In this document: positions 34,727-42,973 of the stretch, in pieces
How positions within the stretch are numbered: the stretch's first letter is position 1
Layout: the number at the start of each line of letters is the position of its first letter
Source of the DNA: Morganella sibonii
GTDB taxonomy: Bacteria; Pseudomonadota; Gammaproteobacteria; Enterobacterales; Enterobacteriaceae
Strand: one strand, 5' to 3'
NCBI RefSeq assembly: GCF_040560245.1
Contig: NZ_JAKMWP010000001.1
DNA length: 64,000 nucleotides
Program-made: the position numbers and the translations under genes
Notes under the pieces: generated by a model
The model's database searches: none
What the model was told of the DNA's origin: nothing
Seen by the model: the letters and a program-made list of their open reading frames with translations, nothing else

Positions 34727-35350
34727 ATGTTATCGACATATTTTCAGGGGTTATTACTTGGTGCGGCAATGATACTGCCGCTCGGGCCGCAAAATGTATT
34801 TGTATTACAACAGGGAAGCAGGAAGCAGTATCATCTGATGAGTGCATTTTTATGCACGCTGAGTGATGTGTTACTGATCACGGCCGGGGTCTTTGGCGGC
34901 AGTGCACTGCTGAGCCAGTCTGTGTTACTGATGGCACTGGTCACCTGGGGCGGAGTGGCGTTTTTGCTGTGGTATGGCTGGGGAGCGCTGCGGGCGGTCT
35001 TTACGGCGGATGCCGGACTAACGATGCAGGAGCAGGTTGTCCGCAGCCGCTGGCGGGTGATTATGACGCTGGTGGCTGTTACCTGGCTGAATCCGCATGT
35101 TTATCTGGATACCTTTGTGGTGCTGGGCAGTATCGGCGGACAACTGGGCTCCGATATGCGCATCTGGTTTACCGCAGGGGCAGTATGTGCATCGGTATTG
35201 TGGTTCTTCGGCCTGGCGCTGCTGGCGGCCTGGTTTTCGCCGGTGCTGCAAAAACCGGTATCACAGCGGATTATCAACCTGTTTGTCGGCTCGGTGATGT
35301 GGTATATCGCGATACAATTAGCTTTAAAAGGATTGAATATTTCTTATTAA
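34727..35350 (+). CDS. argO: ArgO, arginine exporter (LysE family)
   Basis: Inner-membrane exporter of arginine (and canavanine), activated by ArgP in E. coli. The 207 residues match ArgO closely: LLLGAAMILPLGPQNVFVLQQG at the N-terminus and VTWLNPHVYLDTFVVLGSIGGQL near 125, with about five or six membrane segments. The ATG gives the family N-terminus (YFQGLLLGAA) but lies directly after a T run and hairpin, so its translation is probably structured. argP is two genes away, convergent with yggE. Confidence 0.94.
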   Translation: MLSTYFQGLLLGAAMILPLGPQNVFVLQQGSRKQYHLMSAFLCTLSDVLLITAGVFGGSALLSQSVLLMALVTWGGVAFLLWYGWGALRAVFTADAGLTMQEQVVRSRWRVIMTLVAVTWLNPHVYLDTFVVLGSIGGQLGSDMRIWFTAGAVCASVLWFFGLALLAAWFSPVLQKPVSQRIINLFVGSVMWYIAIQLALKGLNISY

Positions 35351-35441
35351 TCCGAAATATTGTTTCGTCAGAGTGTGCTAGTGTTATTGATTCCGGCATA
35401 ACGTCCTGTTATGTGACCGGTTTAAAACAGAAGGAGGATAT

Positions 35442-36167
35442 GTGAAACTGAAATCTCTTGCTCTTGCCGCTATGGTTGCCCTGGGGAGTTACACGGCTGC
35501 GGCTCAGGCAGCGGAAACCCCCGCAGGCCCGCATATTTCAACCTCCGGCAGCGCTGTGATTCAGGCTGAGCCTGATATGGCGACACTGACTATCAATGTG
35601 ACCGTAAAGGAAAAAGAGGCGTCAGCCGCCAAAGCACAGGCGGATAAACGTGTGGCTCAATATTTTGATTTTCTGAAAGCTCAGGGGATTGAAAAGAAAG
35701 ACATTAATGCGGCCAATATCAGTACCAGTCCGGATTATGTCTATGATAAAGAGAAAGAAGAATCTGTTATCCGCGGTTATAACGCCTCCCGTTCAGTGAC
35801 GGTGAAAGTCTATGATCTGAACAAGCTGAACACACTGCTCGACGGCGCACTGAAAAGCGGCCTGAATGATATTAGTGCAGTGGAGTTCGGGGTGAATAAT
35901 CCGGAGAAATATCGTGCGGAAGTGCGTCAGAAAGCCATTGATGATGCCGTTTCACAGGCAAAAGCCGTGGCAAAAGGCTTTGGTTCTGAGCTGGGTGCCG
36001 TGTACAGCATCGGTTATAACGCACCACAGCCGGTCCCGGTGATGGCGCGCGGTAAAATGATGCTGGCTGCCAACGCACCGGCAGCGGTATCCGCGGATGA
36101 AACCTATGAACAACAGACTATCGACTTCCGCGATCAGGTGGATGTCGTGTTTGAACTGAAACGTTAA
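35442..36167 (+). CDS. yggE: YggE, SIMPL-domain periplasmic protein (DUF541)
   Basis: Periplasmic protein of the SIMPL/DUF541 family linked in E. coli to lower oxidative stress; the biochemical role is unclear. The 241 residues begin at GTG with a signal peptide cleaved after AAAQA (about residue 24). The DUF541 region starts ISTSGSAVIQAEPDMATLTINV. The final bases overlap the argP stop from the opposite strand by four bases, so the genes are convergent with no terminator between them. A good ribosome-binding site (AAGGAGG) precedes the GTG. Confidence 0.92.
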   Translation: MKLKSLALAAMVALGSYTAAAQAAETPAGPHISTSGSAVIQAEPDMATLTINVTVKEKEASAAKAQADKRVAQYFDFLKAQGIEKKDINAANISTSPDYVYDKEKEESVIRGYNASRSVTVKVYDLNKLNTLLDGALKSGLNDISAVEFGVNNPEKYRAEVRQKAIDDAVSQAKAVAKGFGSELGAVYSIGYNAPQPVPVMARGKMMLAANAPAAVSADETYEQQTIDFRDQVDVVFELKR

Positions 36168-37072
36168 TCCGTTTCAGGCGGCGCCTGCCGTAATGTCTGA
36201 CGCCCGTGTTTCAGCAGGGCGTCAGTCACCTGCCGCATGGTGGCACTTTCCGGTGCAAACCGGTGCCAGTACAGCATCCGGCGCTGAAACAGACCAGGTG
36301 TCAGATCCAGCAACTCTCCCCGTTCCAGTTCATCCGCAATCTGCAAATGCGGGATCATACAGCAGGCTGAACTCTGTTTTGCCAGCTGCACAAAGGCTTC
36401 CGAGGAATTAAGAACATGGCTCGGCACACTGCCGGGTGCGAGGTCAAAATTGGTCTGCAGGAAGGCCATGTGCATATCATCAAGATAATCAAACGCTACA
36501 GCAGGGGCTTTCAGCAGGGCGCTGCGGCTGACGCCGTCAGGAAAATAACGGGCGGCAAATTCCGGTGAGGCGACAAAGAGGTAATCCAGCGCACCAAGCT
36601 GATCCGCCAGACATCCCGGCAGCGGACGCGGCTGAATACTGACCGCACCAACCACTTCCCCGCGCCGCAGACGTTCATGTGTGCGTGATTCATCTTCCAC
36701 CTGAATATTCAGGCGGATAGCCAGATCAGCCAGAACATGGCGAAGCGCCGGAAGCAGCCAGGTCGCGAGGCTGTCGGCATTGACCGCCAGAGAAATCAGA
36801 GGAGGTTCAATATTCCCTGCATCATCCCCCAGCCATTCGGCTTCGAGTAATTCCACCTGATGCAGCAGACCGAGCAGTTTCTGGCCTTCTTCGGTCGGCC
36901 GCGGCGGCACGGTACGCACCAGCAGCGGCTGTCCGAACAGGTTTTCCAGCTGTTTGATGCGCTGAGAAACGGCAGACTGGGTAATACAGAGTTTCTGTGC
37001 AGCCCGCTCAAAACCACGTTCACGGATAACAGCGTCCAGCGCCTGCAGGGCACGATAATCCGGTCGTCTCAT
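36164..37072 (-). CDS. argP: ArgP (IciA), LysR-type regulator of argO and lysine genes
   Basis: LysR-family activator responding to arginine and lysine; it controls argO and several lysine genes in E. coli. I chose the ATG at 37072 (MRRPDYRALQALDAV, 302 residues), which has a GAGGAG ribosome-binding site eight bases away and matches E. coli ArgP; an ATG ten codons upstream is possible. The helix-turn-helix is around residues 18-37 (FERAAQKLCITQSAVSQRIK), and the effector domain contains LAVNADSLATWLLPAL and SSEAFVQLAKQSSACCMIPHLQ. It is divergent from rpiA. Confidence 0.95.
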   Translation of the reverse strand: MRRPDYRALQALDAVIRERGFERAAQKLCITQSAVSQRIKQLENLFGQPLLVRTVPPRPTEEGQKLLGLLHQVELLEAEWLGDDAGNIEPPLISLAVNADSLATWLLPALRHVLADLAIRLNIQVEDESRTHERLRRGEVVGAVSIQPRPLPGCLADQLGALDYLFVASPEFAARYFPDGVSRSALLKAPAVAFDYLDDMHMAFLQTNFDLAPGSVPSHVLNSSEAFVQLAKQSSACCMIPHLQIADELERGELLDLTPGLFQRRMLYWHRFAPESATMRQVTDALLKHGRQTLRQAPPETD

Positions 37073-37145
37073 GGCGGTTTTCTCCTCTTTATTATCAGTC
37101 ATTCACAATATGCCACAATTCGCATTCCGGGGGAGAAATAATTGC

Positions 37146-37177
37146 TATAATTATCACGGGCTATGCCGGTGGCATAG
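37146..37177 (+). promoter_or_regulatory. rpiA promoter -10 and leader hairpin
   Basis: A consensus -10 element TATAAT is at 37146-37151. Ten bases later CTATGCC and GGCATAG (37161-37177) form a perfect seven-bp hairpin with a three-base loop at the expected 5' end of the rpiA transcript, which would stabilise the message. No good -35 is seen at the right distance. Confidence 0.5.
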
Positions 37178-37200
37178 GATGACGATGAAAAGGCAATAAC

Positions 37201-37857
37201 ATGACTCAGGATGAATTAAAGAAAGCGGTTGGCTGGTCGGCATTAGAATTCGTGAAGCCGGGCACTATTGTTGGTGTGGGCACCGGGTCCACCGCGTCTC
37301 ACTTTATTGATGCGCTGGCGACCATGAAAGGCCAGATTGACGGCGCGGTATCCAGCTCAGAGGTATCAACCGCAAAACTGAAAAGCTACGGCATTCCGGT
37401 GCTGGACTGCAATGATGTGGACAGCCTGGACGTGTATGTCGACGGCGCGGATGAAATCGACCACCATATGAACATGATCAAAGGTGGTGGTGCGGCACTG
37501 ACCCGTGAGAAAATCGTGGCGGCTATTGCGAAAAAATTCATTTGTATCGTGGATGAAAGCAAGCGTGTTGATGTGCTGGGTAAATTCCCGCTGCCGGTGG
37601 AAGTGATCCCGATGGCGCGTTCTTATGTGGCGCGTGAGCTGGTCAAACTCGGTGGTCAGCCGGAATACCGTCAGAACGTGGTAACGGATAACGGAAACGT
37701 GATTCTGGATGTCTACAATCTGGAAATTCTGAACCCGGTTGAGATGGAAAATAAAATTAACGGTATCGCCGGTGTGGTGACCGTAGGTTTATTTGCCAAC
37801 CGCGGTGCGGATGTGGTGCTGATGGGTACTCAGGATGGCGTAAAAACCATTAAATAA
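37201..37857 (+). CDS. rpiA: RpiA, ribose-5-phosphate isomerase A
   Basis: Interconverts ribose-5-phosphate and ribulose-5-phosphate in the non-oxidative pentose phosphate pathway. The 218 residues show GVGTGSTASHFIDAL near 25, the catalytic YVDGADEIDHHMNMIKGGGAALTREKI near 80-105 (including the conserved Asp, Glu and Lys), and the C-terminal GLFANRGADVVLMGT. Gene order argP-rpiA-serA is the same as in E. coli. Confidence 0.97.
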   Translation: MTQDELKKAVGWSALEFVKPGTIVGVGTGSTASHFIDALATMKGQIDGAVSSSEVSTAKLKSYGIPVLDCNDVDSLDVYVDGADEIDHHMNMIKGGGAALTREKIVAAIAKKFICIVDESKRVDVLGKFPLPVEVIPMARSYVARELVKLGGQPEYRQNVVTDNGNVILDVYNLEILNPVEMENKINGIAGVVTVGLFANRGADVVLMGTQDGVKTIK

Positions 37858-37892
37858 ATCAGTAAGCTATCTGTAATATACCGATACAGAAT

Positions 37893-37928
37893 AAGGAACC
37901 GGAGACGGTTCCTTTTTTATTTTTTTTT
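37893..37928 (+). terminator. Rho-independent terminator after rpiA
   Basis: AAGGAACCG and CGGTTCCTT form a nine-bp stem with a tight loop, followed by a long T-rich tract, 35 bases after the rpiA stop. Confidence 0.95.
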
Positions 37929-37942
37929 AAATCATAAATTTC

Positions 37943-37958
37943 GGTGATATATATCACA
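37943..37958 (+). promoter_or_regulatory. CRP-type site upstream of serA
   Basis: GGTGATATATATCACA matches TGTGA-N6-TCACA at all but the first base and is symmetric in its centre. It lies about 185 bases before the serA start, where CRP (with Lrp) acts on serA in E. coli. Confidence 0.6.
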
Positions 37959-38143
37959 ATTTTGTCTTTGATATGCCCAAAATATCAGCACTCAGTGGCA
38001 TTTTTTCATTTTCTTCTGCAAACCTGCCTTTTCCCTGTAACTTGTTCTGTGACTTATACAGGGGCGTGTATTGCGGAGACGTTATTTTTTGTTATTTTGA
38101 TGTGAGGACAGGACATTTCGGGAACTTAACAAAAGGCAGGGTC

Positions 38144-39394
38144 ATGGTAAAAGTATCACTGGAAAAAGATAAAATTAAATTTCTGCTATTGGAAGGCGTA
38201 CACCAGAGTGCGGTAGACAGTCTGAAAGCAGCGGGTTATTCAAACATTGAATATCATAAAGGCGCATTATCCACGGAAGAATTAAAAGAAGCGATCCGTG
38301 ATGCGCGTTTTATCGGTATCCGATCCCGTACCCAACTGACAGAAGAGATTTTTGCCTGTGCGGAAAAACTGGTCGCTGTCGGTTGTTTCTGTATCGGGAC
38401 TAACCAGGTCGATCTCGACGCGGCGGCAAAACGCGGTATTCCTGTCTTTAACGCACCTTTCTCAAATACACGTTCCGTGGCTGAGATGGTGCTGGGGCAA
38501 CTGTTACTGCTGCTGCGCCGTATTCCGGAGGCAAATGCCAAAGCACATCGTGGTATCTGGGATAAACAGGCGAAAGGCTGCTATGAGGCGCGCGGTAAAA
38601 AACTGGGGATTATCGGCTACGGCCATATCGGGACACAACTGGGTATCCTGGCGGAATCCATCGGTATGGATGTCTATTTTTACGATATCGAAAACAAACT
38701 GCCGCTCGGTAATGCCACTCAGGTGCGTCATTTATCTGAGCTGCTGAATATGAGTGATGTGGTCACGCTGCATGTGCCGGAAACGGAATCCACCAAAAAT
38801 ATGGTGAGTAAACATGAGTTTGAGCTGATGAAACCGGGCGCAATTTTCATTAACGCCTCACGCGGTACAGTCGTGGATATTCCGGCGCTCAGTCAGGCAC
38901 TGGCATCAAAACACCTGTCCGGTGCGGCGGTGGATGTGTTCCCGTCTGAGCCGGCGGCAAACAATGACCCGGAAGATCCGTTTATTTCTGAGCTGATTGG
39001 GTTTGATAATGTCATTCTTACCCCGCATATCGGCGGTTCAACCCAGGAAGCACAGGAAAATATCGGTTTTGAGGTCGGCGGCAAGCTGGCGAAATACTCC
39101 GATAATGGTTCGACGCTTTCTGCGGTCAATTTCCCTGAAGTATCACTGCCGGTGCACGGACAGAATGCAAACCGTCTGCTGCATATTCACGAAAACCGCC
39201 CGGGTCTGCTGACCAGCATCAACCAGGTCTTTACTGATCGCGGTATCAATATCGCAGCGCAGTATCTGCGGACGGCGGGTGACCTGGGTTATGTTGTTAT
39301 CGATATTGTGGCAAATAATCAGGATGAGGCGGATGATGTTCTGCTGCAACTGAAAGCCCTGCCGGGAACAATAAGAGCACGTCTGTTGTTCTGA
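38144..39394 (+). CDS. serA: SerA, D-3-phosphoglycerate dehydrogenase
   Basis: First enzyme of serine synthesis; oxidises 3-phosphoglycerate with NAD+ and is inhibited by serine through its ACT domain. The ATG at 38144 gives MVKVSLEKDKIKFLL and 416 residues, close to E. coli (410), with an AGG ribosome-binding site. The frame stays open 57 codons upstream, but that extension covers the promoter and is not SerA-like. Motifs: GIIGYGHIGTQLG (NAD binding, near 160), INASRGTVVDIPAL (catalytic Arg), ILTPHIGGSTQEAQ (catalytic His). The C-terminal ACT domain begins near LLHIHENRPGLLTSINQ. Confidence 0.97.
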   Translation: MVKVSLEKDKIKFLLLEGVHQSAVDSLKAAGYSNIEYHKGALSTEELKEAIRDARFIGIRSRTQLTEEIFACAEKLVAVGCFCIGTNQVDLDAAAKRGIPVFNAPFSNTRSVAEMVLGQLLLLLRRIPEANAKAHRGIWDKQAKGCYEARGKKLGIIGYGHIGTQLGILAESIGMDVYFYDIENKLPLGNATQVRHLSELLNMSDVVTLHVPETESTKNMVSKHEFELMKPGAIFINASRGTVVDIPALSQALASKHLSGAAVDVFPSEPAANNDPEDPFISELIGFDNVILTPHIGGSTQEAQENIGFEVGGKLAKYSDNGSTLSAVNFPEVSLPVHGQNANRLLHIHENRPGLLTSINQVFTDRGINIAAQYLRTAGDLGYVVIDIVANNQDEADDVLLQLKALPGTIRARLLF

Positions 39395-39410
39395 GAGCGG
39401 TGATTGCTCT

Positions 39411-39515
39411 GCGGATAAACGGGCAAAAACGAAAAGTCGCGGTGAACACGTCCGTGTGCGCTCAGGCGCGTCATCCATGACGCGCATGCTTTTCGTTTTC
39501 TTTGCCCGTTAACCG
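39411..39515. repeat. Nested palindrome between serA and fau
   Basis: A 105-base element with outer arms GCGG..ACGGGCAAAAACGAAAAG (39411-39436) and CTTTTCGTTTTCTTTGCCCG..CCGC (39489-39515), paired except for small bulges. Inside are two more hairpins: ACACG-TC-CGTGT (39446-39457) and the perfect GCGCGTCAT-CC-ATGACGCGC (39466-39485). Folded RNA from either strand would be a three-way structure. It sits between two convergent genes and may be a bidirectional terminator, a small RNA or a mobile intergenic repeat. Confidence 0.8.
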
Positions 39516-39569
39516 CTTTCGCTGTCAGCATTAATGATGATATTGGTTTATCTGATTGTTTATTCTTAT

Positions 39570-40175
39570 TTATTTATGTTCAGGCCACAGCCAGCGGCGT
39601 GATGGTGTGATCACTTCCGGCAACGGCACATCCCACTCTGCAACGGGTAACTCACTGACCTGCTGACAATCATGAGCCAGTCCCACCGGGTAAAATCCTT
39701 TCTTCTGCCAGTCTGCCAGTGTACGGTCATAAAAACCGCCGCCCATCCCGAGACGCCCGCCTTTTTCATCAAATGCAACCAGCGGAATAAACATGATATC
39801 CAGTTCCTGCGGCGGCAATACCTGTGTGACATCCAAAGCCGGTTCTGAAATTGAAAATTTATTTTTAATCAGCGGGGTATCAGGACGGTAGGCAAGAAAT
39901 AACAGATGATGGCGGCTGAACGGGTGAAGAACCGGCAGATATACGCGTTTCCCCCGGGACCACAGCCACTCTGTCAGCGGGCGGGTATCTATCTCGCCGT
40001 CAAAAGAGAGAAACAGGGCAATATTATCAGCGCGGTCAATGCCGGGGTGGTGAATGATTTGCTGAACAAGATCTTGTGCGGCTGCAGTCTGCTGCTGCGG
40101 GGTCAGGGCACGGCGTTTGTTGCGGATTAACTGACGCAGATGATGCCGTGATTGTAACAGCGGGTCATGAGTCAT
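39570..40175 (-). CDS. fau: Fau (YgfA), 5-formyltetrahydrofolate cyclo-ligase
   Basis: ATP-dependent enzyme converting 5-formyl-THF to 5,10-methenyl-THF; in E. coli it is co-transcribed with 6S RNA and linked to persister formation. The 201 residues show the N-terminal RHHLRQLIRNKRRAL, the folate/phosphate region, and the family signature GGRLGMGGGFYDRTLADW near residue 136. It lies 37 bases downstream of the 6S RNA end on the same strand, so it belongs to the ssrS transcript. The serine/glycine cleavage genes nearby share the one-carbon theme. Confidence 0.95.
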   Translation of the reverse strand: MTHDPLLQSRHHLRQLIRNKRRALTPQQQTAAAQDLVQQIIHHPGIDRADNIALFLSFDGEIDTRPLTEWLWSRGKRVYLPVLHPFSRHHLLFLAYRPDTPLIKNKFSISEPALDVTQVLPPQELDIMFIPLVAFDEKGGRLGMGGGFYDRTLADWQKKGFYPVGLAHDCQQVSELPVAEWDVPLPEVITPSRRWLWPEHK

Positions 40176-40212
40176 AGTGAAATCAGCGAAATATCAGGAG
40201 ATAAATAAGAGA

Positions 40213-40395
40213 GAGGTCTCCAAGATGCCGTCGCAGGCTGTAACCCTTGAACCCTTGGTTCAAGGTGAACGCGGCGTTGCTTCCATTAGGCTGCCTGAAC
40301 GAATCAGGTATGCTCACCGGTGACAAATCACCACATTCTGTCTGTATCAATATCGGCTCAGGGGACTGACCCGCAGACAAACATCTCAGAGAATT
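40213..40395 (-). ncRNA. ssrS: 6S RNA
   Basis: About 183 bases read on the minus strand, between zapA and fau as in E. coli. Segments known from E. coli 6S RNA are intact: 5' TTCTCTGAGATGTTTG, then GGTCAGTCCCCTGAGCCGAT, GTGAGCAT, and 3' CAAGGGTTCAAGGGTTACAG followed by GCCTGCGACGGCATCTTGGA. The two ends pair to form the closing stem around the open bubble that mimics promoter DNA and traps sigma-70 RNA polymerase in stationary phase. Exact ends are estimates by alignment from memory. Confidence 0.95.
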
Positions 40396-40503
40396 TTGTG
40401 AACTTCGTGTAACGTTGTTCTTAAACTCATTGTATGAAATCGGGCTGAGATTGCAACCTAATTTCGAAATTTTTTTTGTCTAGTGACTGATTTCTAAACA
40501 ATT

Positions 40504-40833
40504 TTATTCAATAGGTGTTACCTGGCGCTCTGTAATTCGGGTTTGGTCATGCAGCGCCTGCTCGATAGTCTGCTGTAACAGTTTTATCTTTTGTTCCATG
40601 TTATAGGCATAATCGCGCGTTTTCAATTTTTCTTGTGTCAGTTCGTGACAGATGTTTAACGCAACGATAAAAACGAGCTGTTCCGCGTTAGTGACCCGGC
40701 TGCGCTCTTTCAGGTCCTGTAACCGTTGTTCAAGCTCTGCAGCGGAAGCGAGCAGAGCTTCTTTTTGTTCCGGTGGACAATTAACGCGCATGGAACGCCC
40801 GAATATTTGGATATCAACGGGTTGTGCAGACAT
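40504..40833 (-). CDS. zapA: ZapA, FtsZ-ring stabilising protein
   Basis: Small cytoplasmic protein that tetramerises through a C-terminal coiled coil and cross-links FtsZ filaments. The 109 residues have the globular N-terminal part MSAQPVDIQIFGRSMRVNCPPEQ and the long helix EKLKTRDYAYNMEQKIKLLQ near the end. It is divergent from ygfB and upstream of 6S RNA, as in E. coli. Confidence 0.94.
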   Translation of the reverse strand: MSAQPVDIQIFGRSMRVNCPPEQKEALLASAAELEQRLQDLKERSRVTNAEQLVFIVALNICHELTQEKLKTRDYAYNMEQKIKLLQQTIEQALHDQTRITERQVTPIE

Positions 40834-40982
40834 GAAATCTTCCTTTGGTTCTGCAACAGGATATTATCCTGTGTGACGTGAATTGTGTACGTTATAGCAG
40901 CAGGCCGCAGCCCTTATCTGGTACAGCGGCGCCTCTTGATGGTAGCATATCACGAACTGAAACCCGACTGGTGAGCAAAATA

Positions 40983-41564
40983 ATGACCCCGGATAAAACA
41001 CTGCCCGATTTTAAAACACTTGATGAACTTTTACGTCAGCAAGCCGTTGCCATGACTGCGTCAGAGATGCACGGCCTGATCACGGGTCTGCTCTGCGGCG
41101 GTAACACTGATGAGAGCTGGATTGCGCTGATCCACGACCTGACCAACGAAGGTATGGCGTTTTCACAGATTCTGGCACAACCGCTGCGTGCTCTCTTTAA
41201 TACCACATTTGAGCTGCTTGATGATACCGAATGCCAGTTTAATTTACTGCTGCCGGATGATGAGGCTGGCGTGTTTGCCCGGGCTGATGAGCTGGCCGGC
41301 TGGGTTAATCACTTCTTATTAGGTCTGGGTGTGGCTGATCCGAAATTTGGTGATCGTAATGAAGTGAAAGAAATTGTCACTGATCTGCGTGAAATCGGCA
41401 TGCTGGGCTATGATGAAGCGGAAGATACCGAAGCACTGGATGACGCGCTGGAAGAAGTGATCGAGTATGTCCGCGTGGCCGTACAGCTGTGCTATATCTC
41501 GCTGGCAAAACCGCGCAGCGCACAAACGGCTGATGCGCCGGCACAGAAACCGACATTACACTGA
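40983..41564 (+). CDS. ygfB: YgfB, UPF0149 family protein
   Basis: Acidic protein of 193 residues (UPF0149), function in enterics unknown; a Pseudomonas homologue affects the AlpA regulator. I chose ATG 40983 (MTPDKTLPDFKTLDELL) because it aligns with the E. coli start; the frame is open further upstream into the zapA promoter region. Signature parts: MTASEMHGLITGLLCGGN, HDLTNEGMAFSQ, ELAGWVNHFLLGLGV and the C-terminal AQKPTLH, which is the same as in E. coli. It heads the ygfB-pepP-ubiH-ubiI group. Confidence 0.93.
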   Translation: MTPDKTLPDFKTLDELLRQQAVAMTASEMHGLITGLLCGGNTDESWIALIHDLTNEGMAFSQILAQPLRALFNTTFELLDDTECQFNLLLPDDEAGVFARADELAGWVNHFLLGLGVADPKFGDRNEVKEIVTDLREIGMLGYDEAEDTEALDDALEEVIEYVRVAVQLCYISLAKPRSAQTADAPAQKPTLH

Positions 41565-41650
41565 TATATCTGAAGCTGTCCGCGGCAGACAATCTGCTGC
41601 ACACTGAACCATCAGATTTCTGAATCATCACACGTACAAGGAAAGAGGGT

Positions 41651-42970
41651 ATGAATAAACAAGAATTTATCTCACGCCGTCAGGCATTGCTGGAAAAAAT
41701 GGCACCTGCCAGCGCGGCGGTTTTCTTTGCGGCACCTCCGGCGCAGCGTAATGCGGACAGCGACTATCCCTACCGTCAGCACAGTGATTTTCTCTATCTG
41801 ACCGGCTTCAGTGAGCCGGAGGCGGTACTGGTACTGATTAAAAGTGATGAAACCCATAACCACAGTGTATTGTTTAACCGTGTGCGTGATCTGACCGCAG
41901 AAATCTGGTTCGGACGCCGTCTCGGCCAGGACGCGGCACCGGAAAAACTGGGAGTGGATCGCGCTCTGCCGTTTGATGAGATTAATGAACAGCTCTGTCA
42001 GCTGCTTAACGGCCTCGACACCCTCTATTTCGCACAGGGCGAAATGGCGTATGCCGATACCATCGTCTTTAATGCTCTTGATACACTGCGCCGCGGCAGC
42101 CGCCGTAATCTTTCCGCACCGGACACGATCATTGACTGGCGGCCGGTTGTTCACGAAATGCGTCTGTTTAAATCTCCGGCGGAGCTGGACATCATGCGCC
42201 GTGCCGGGAAAGTCAGTGCGCTGGCACACACCCGTGCGATGGAAAAATGCCGTCCTGGTATGTACGAATATCAGTTACAGGGCGAGATTGAACACGAGTT
42301 TGTCAGTAACGGCGCGCGTTTCCCGTCCTATAACACCATTGTCGGCAGCGGTGAAAACGGCTGTATCCTGCACTACACCGAAAACGAATGCCGGATGAAA
42401 GACGGGGATTTGGTGCTGATCGATGCCGGATGTGAAATTGAAGGCTATGCCGGAGATATTACCCGTACTTTCCCGGTCAACGGCAAATTCAGCAAAGAGC
42501 AGCGCGAAATTTATGATCTGGTGCTGGAAACCCTGAATGTTTCTCTGGAACTCTATCGTCCCGGTACATCGATCGCAGAAGTGACGGATCGTGTGGTGGA
42601 AATCATGACGGAAGGGCTGGTGAAACTCGGTTTACTGACCGGGGATGTCCCGCATTTGATCGAAACCAAAGCATACCGCGCCTTTTTCATGCATAGTCTC
42701 AGCCACTGGTTAGGACTGGATGTGCATGACGTCGGCCATTACGGCACAGAACGCGACCGCATCCTGGAACCGGGCATGGTGCTGACTATCGAACCGGGGC
42801 TGTATATCGCGCCGGATGCGGATGTGCCGGAAGCATATCGCGGCATCGGTATCCGTATTGAGGACGATATTGTCATCACAGCTGACGGCAACGAAAACCT
42901 GACAGCTTCCGTGGTTAAAACCGCAGATGAAATTGAAGCGCTGATGGCGCAGGCAAAACAGGCTGAATAA
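41651..42970 (+). CDS. pepP: PepP, Xaa-Pro aminopeptidase
   Basis: Manganese aminopeptidase (M24B) removing N-terminal residues before proline. The 439 residues have an N-terminal creatinase-like domain and a C-terminal pita-bread domain. Metal ligands are seen in VLIDAGCEIEGYAGDITRTF (two Asp near 258-269), HWLGLDVHDVG (His near 352), LTIEPGLYI (Glu) and GIRIEDDIVI (Glu). It has a strong ribosome-binding site (GGAAAGAGG) and is followed after three bases by ubiH. Confidence 0.96.
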   Translation: MNKQEFISRRQALLEKMAPASAAVFFAAPPAQRNADSDYPYRQHSDFLYLTGFSEPEAVLVLIKSDETHNHSVLFNRVRDLTAEIWFGRRLGQDAAPEKLGVDRALPFDEINEQLCQLLNGLDTLYFAQGEMAYADTIVFNALDTLRRGSRRNLSAPDTIIDWRPVVHEMRLFKSPAELDIMRRAGKVSALAHTRAMEKCRPGMYEYQLQGEIEHEFVSNGARFPSYNTIVGSGENGCILHYTENECRMKDGDLVLIDAGCEIEGYAGDITRTFPVNGKFSKEQREIYDLVLETLNVSLELYRPGTSIAEVTDRVVEIMTEGLVKLGLLTGDVPHLIETKAYRAFFMHSLSHWLGLDVHDVGHYGTERDRILEPGMVLTIEPGLYIAPDADVPEAYRGIGIRIEDDIVITADGNENLTASVVKTADEIEALMAQAKQAE

Positions 42971-42973
42971 TTA

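Noticed and set aside
37973..38143. N-terminal extension of SerA by 57 codons
   Set aside because: The added residues do not resemble SerA and would cover the promoter region with the CRP-type site just upstream; the ATG at 38144 has a ribosome-binding site and the standard N-terminus.
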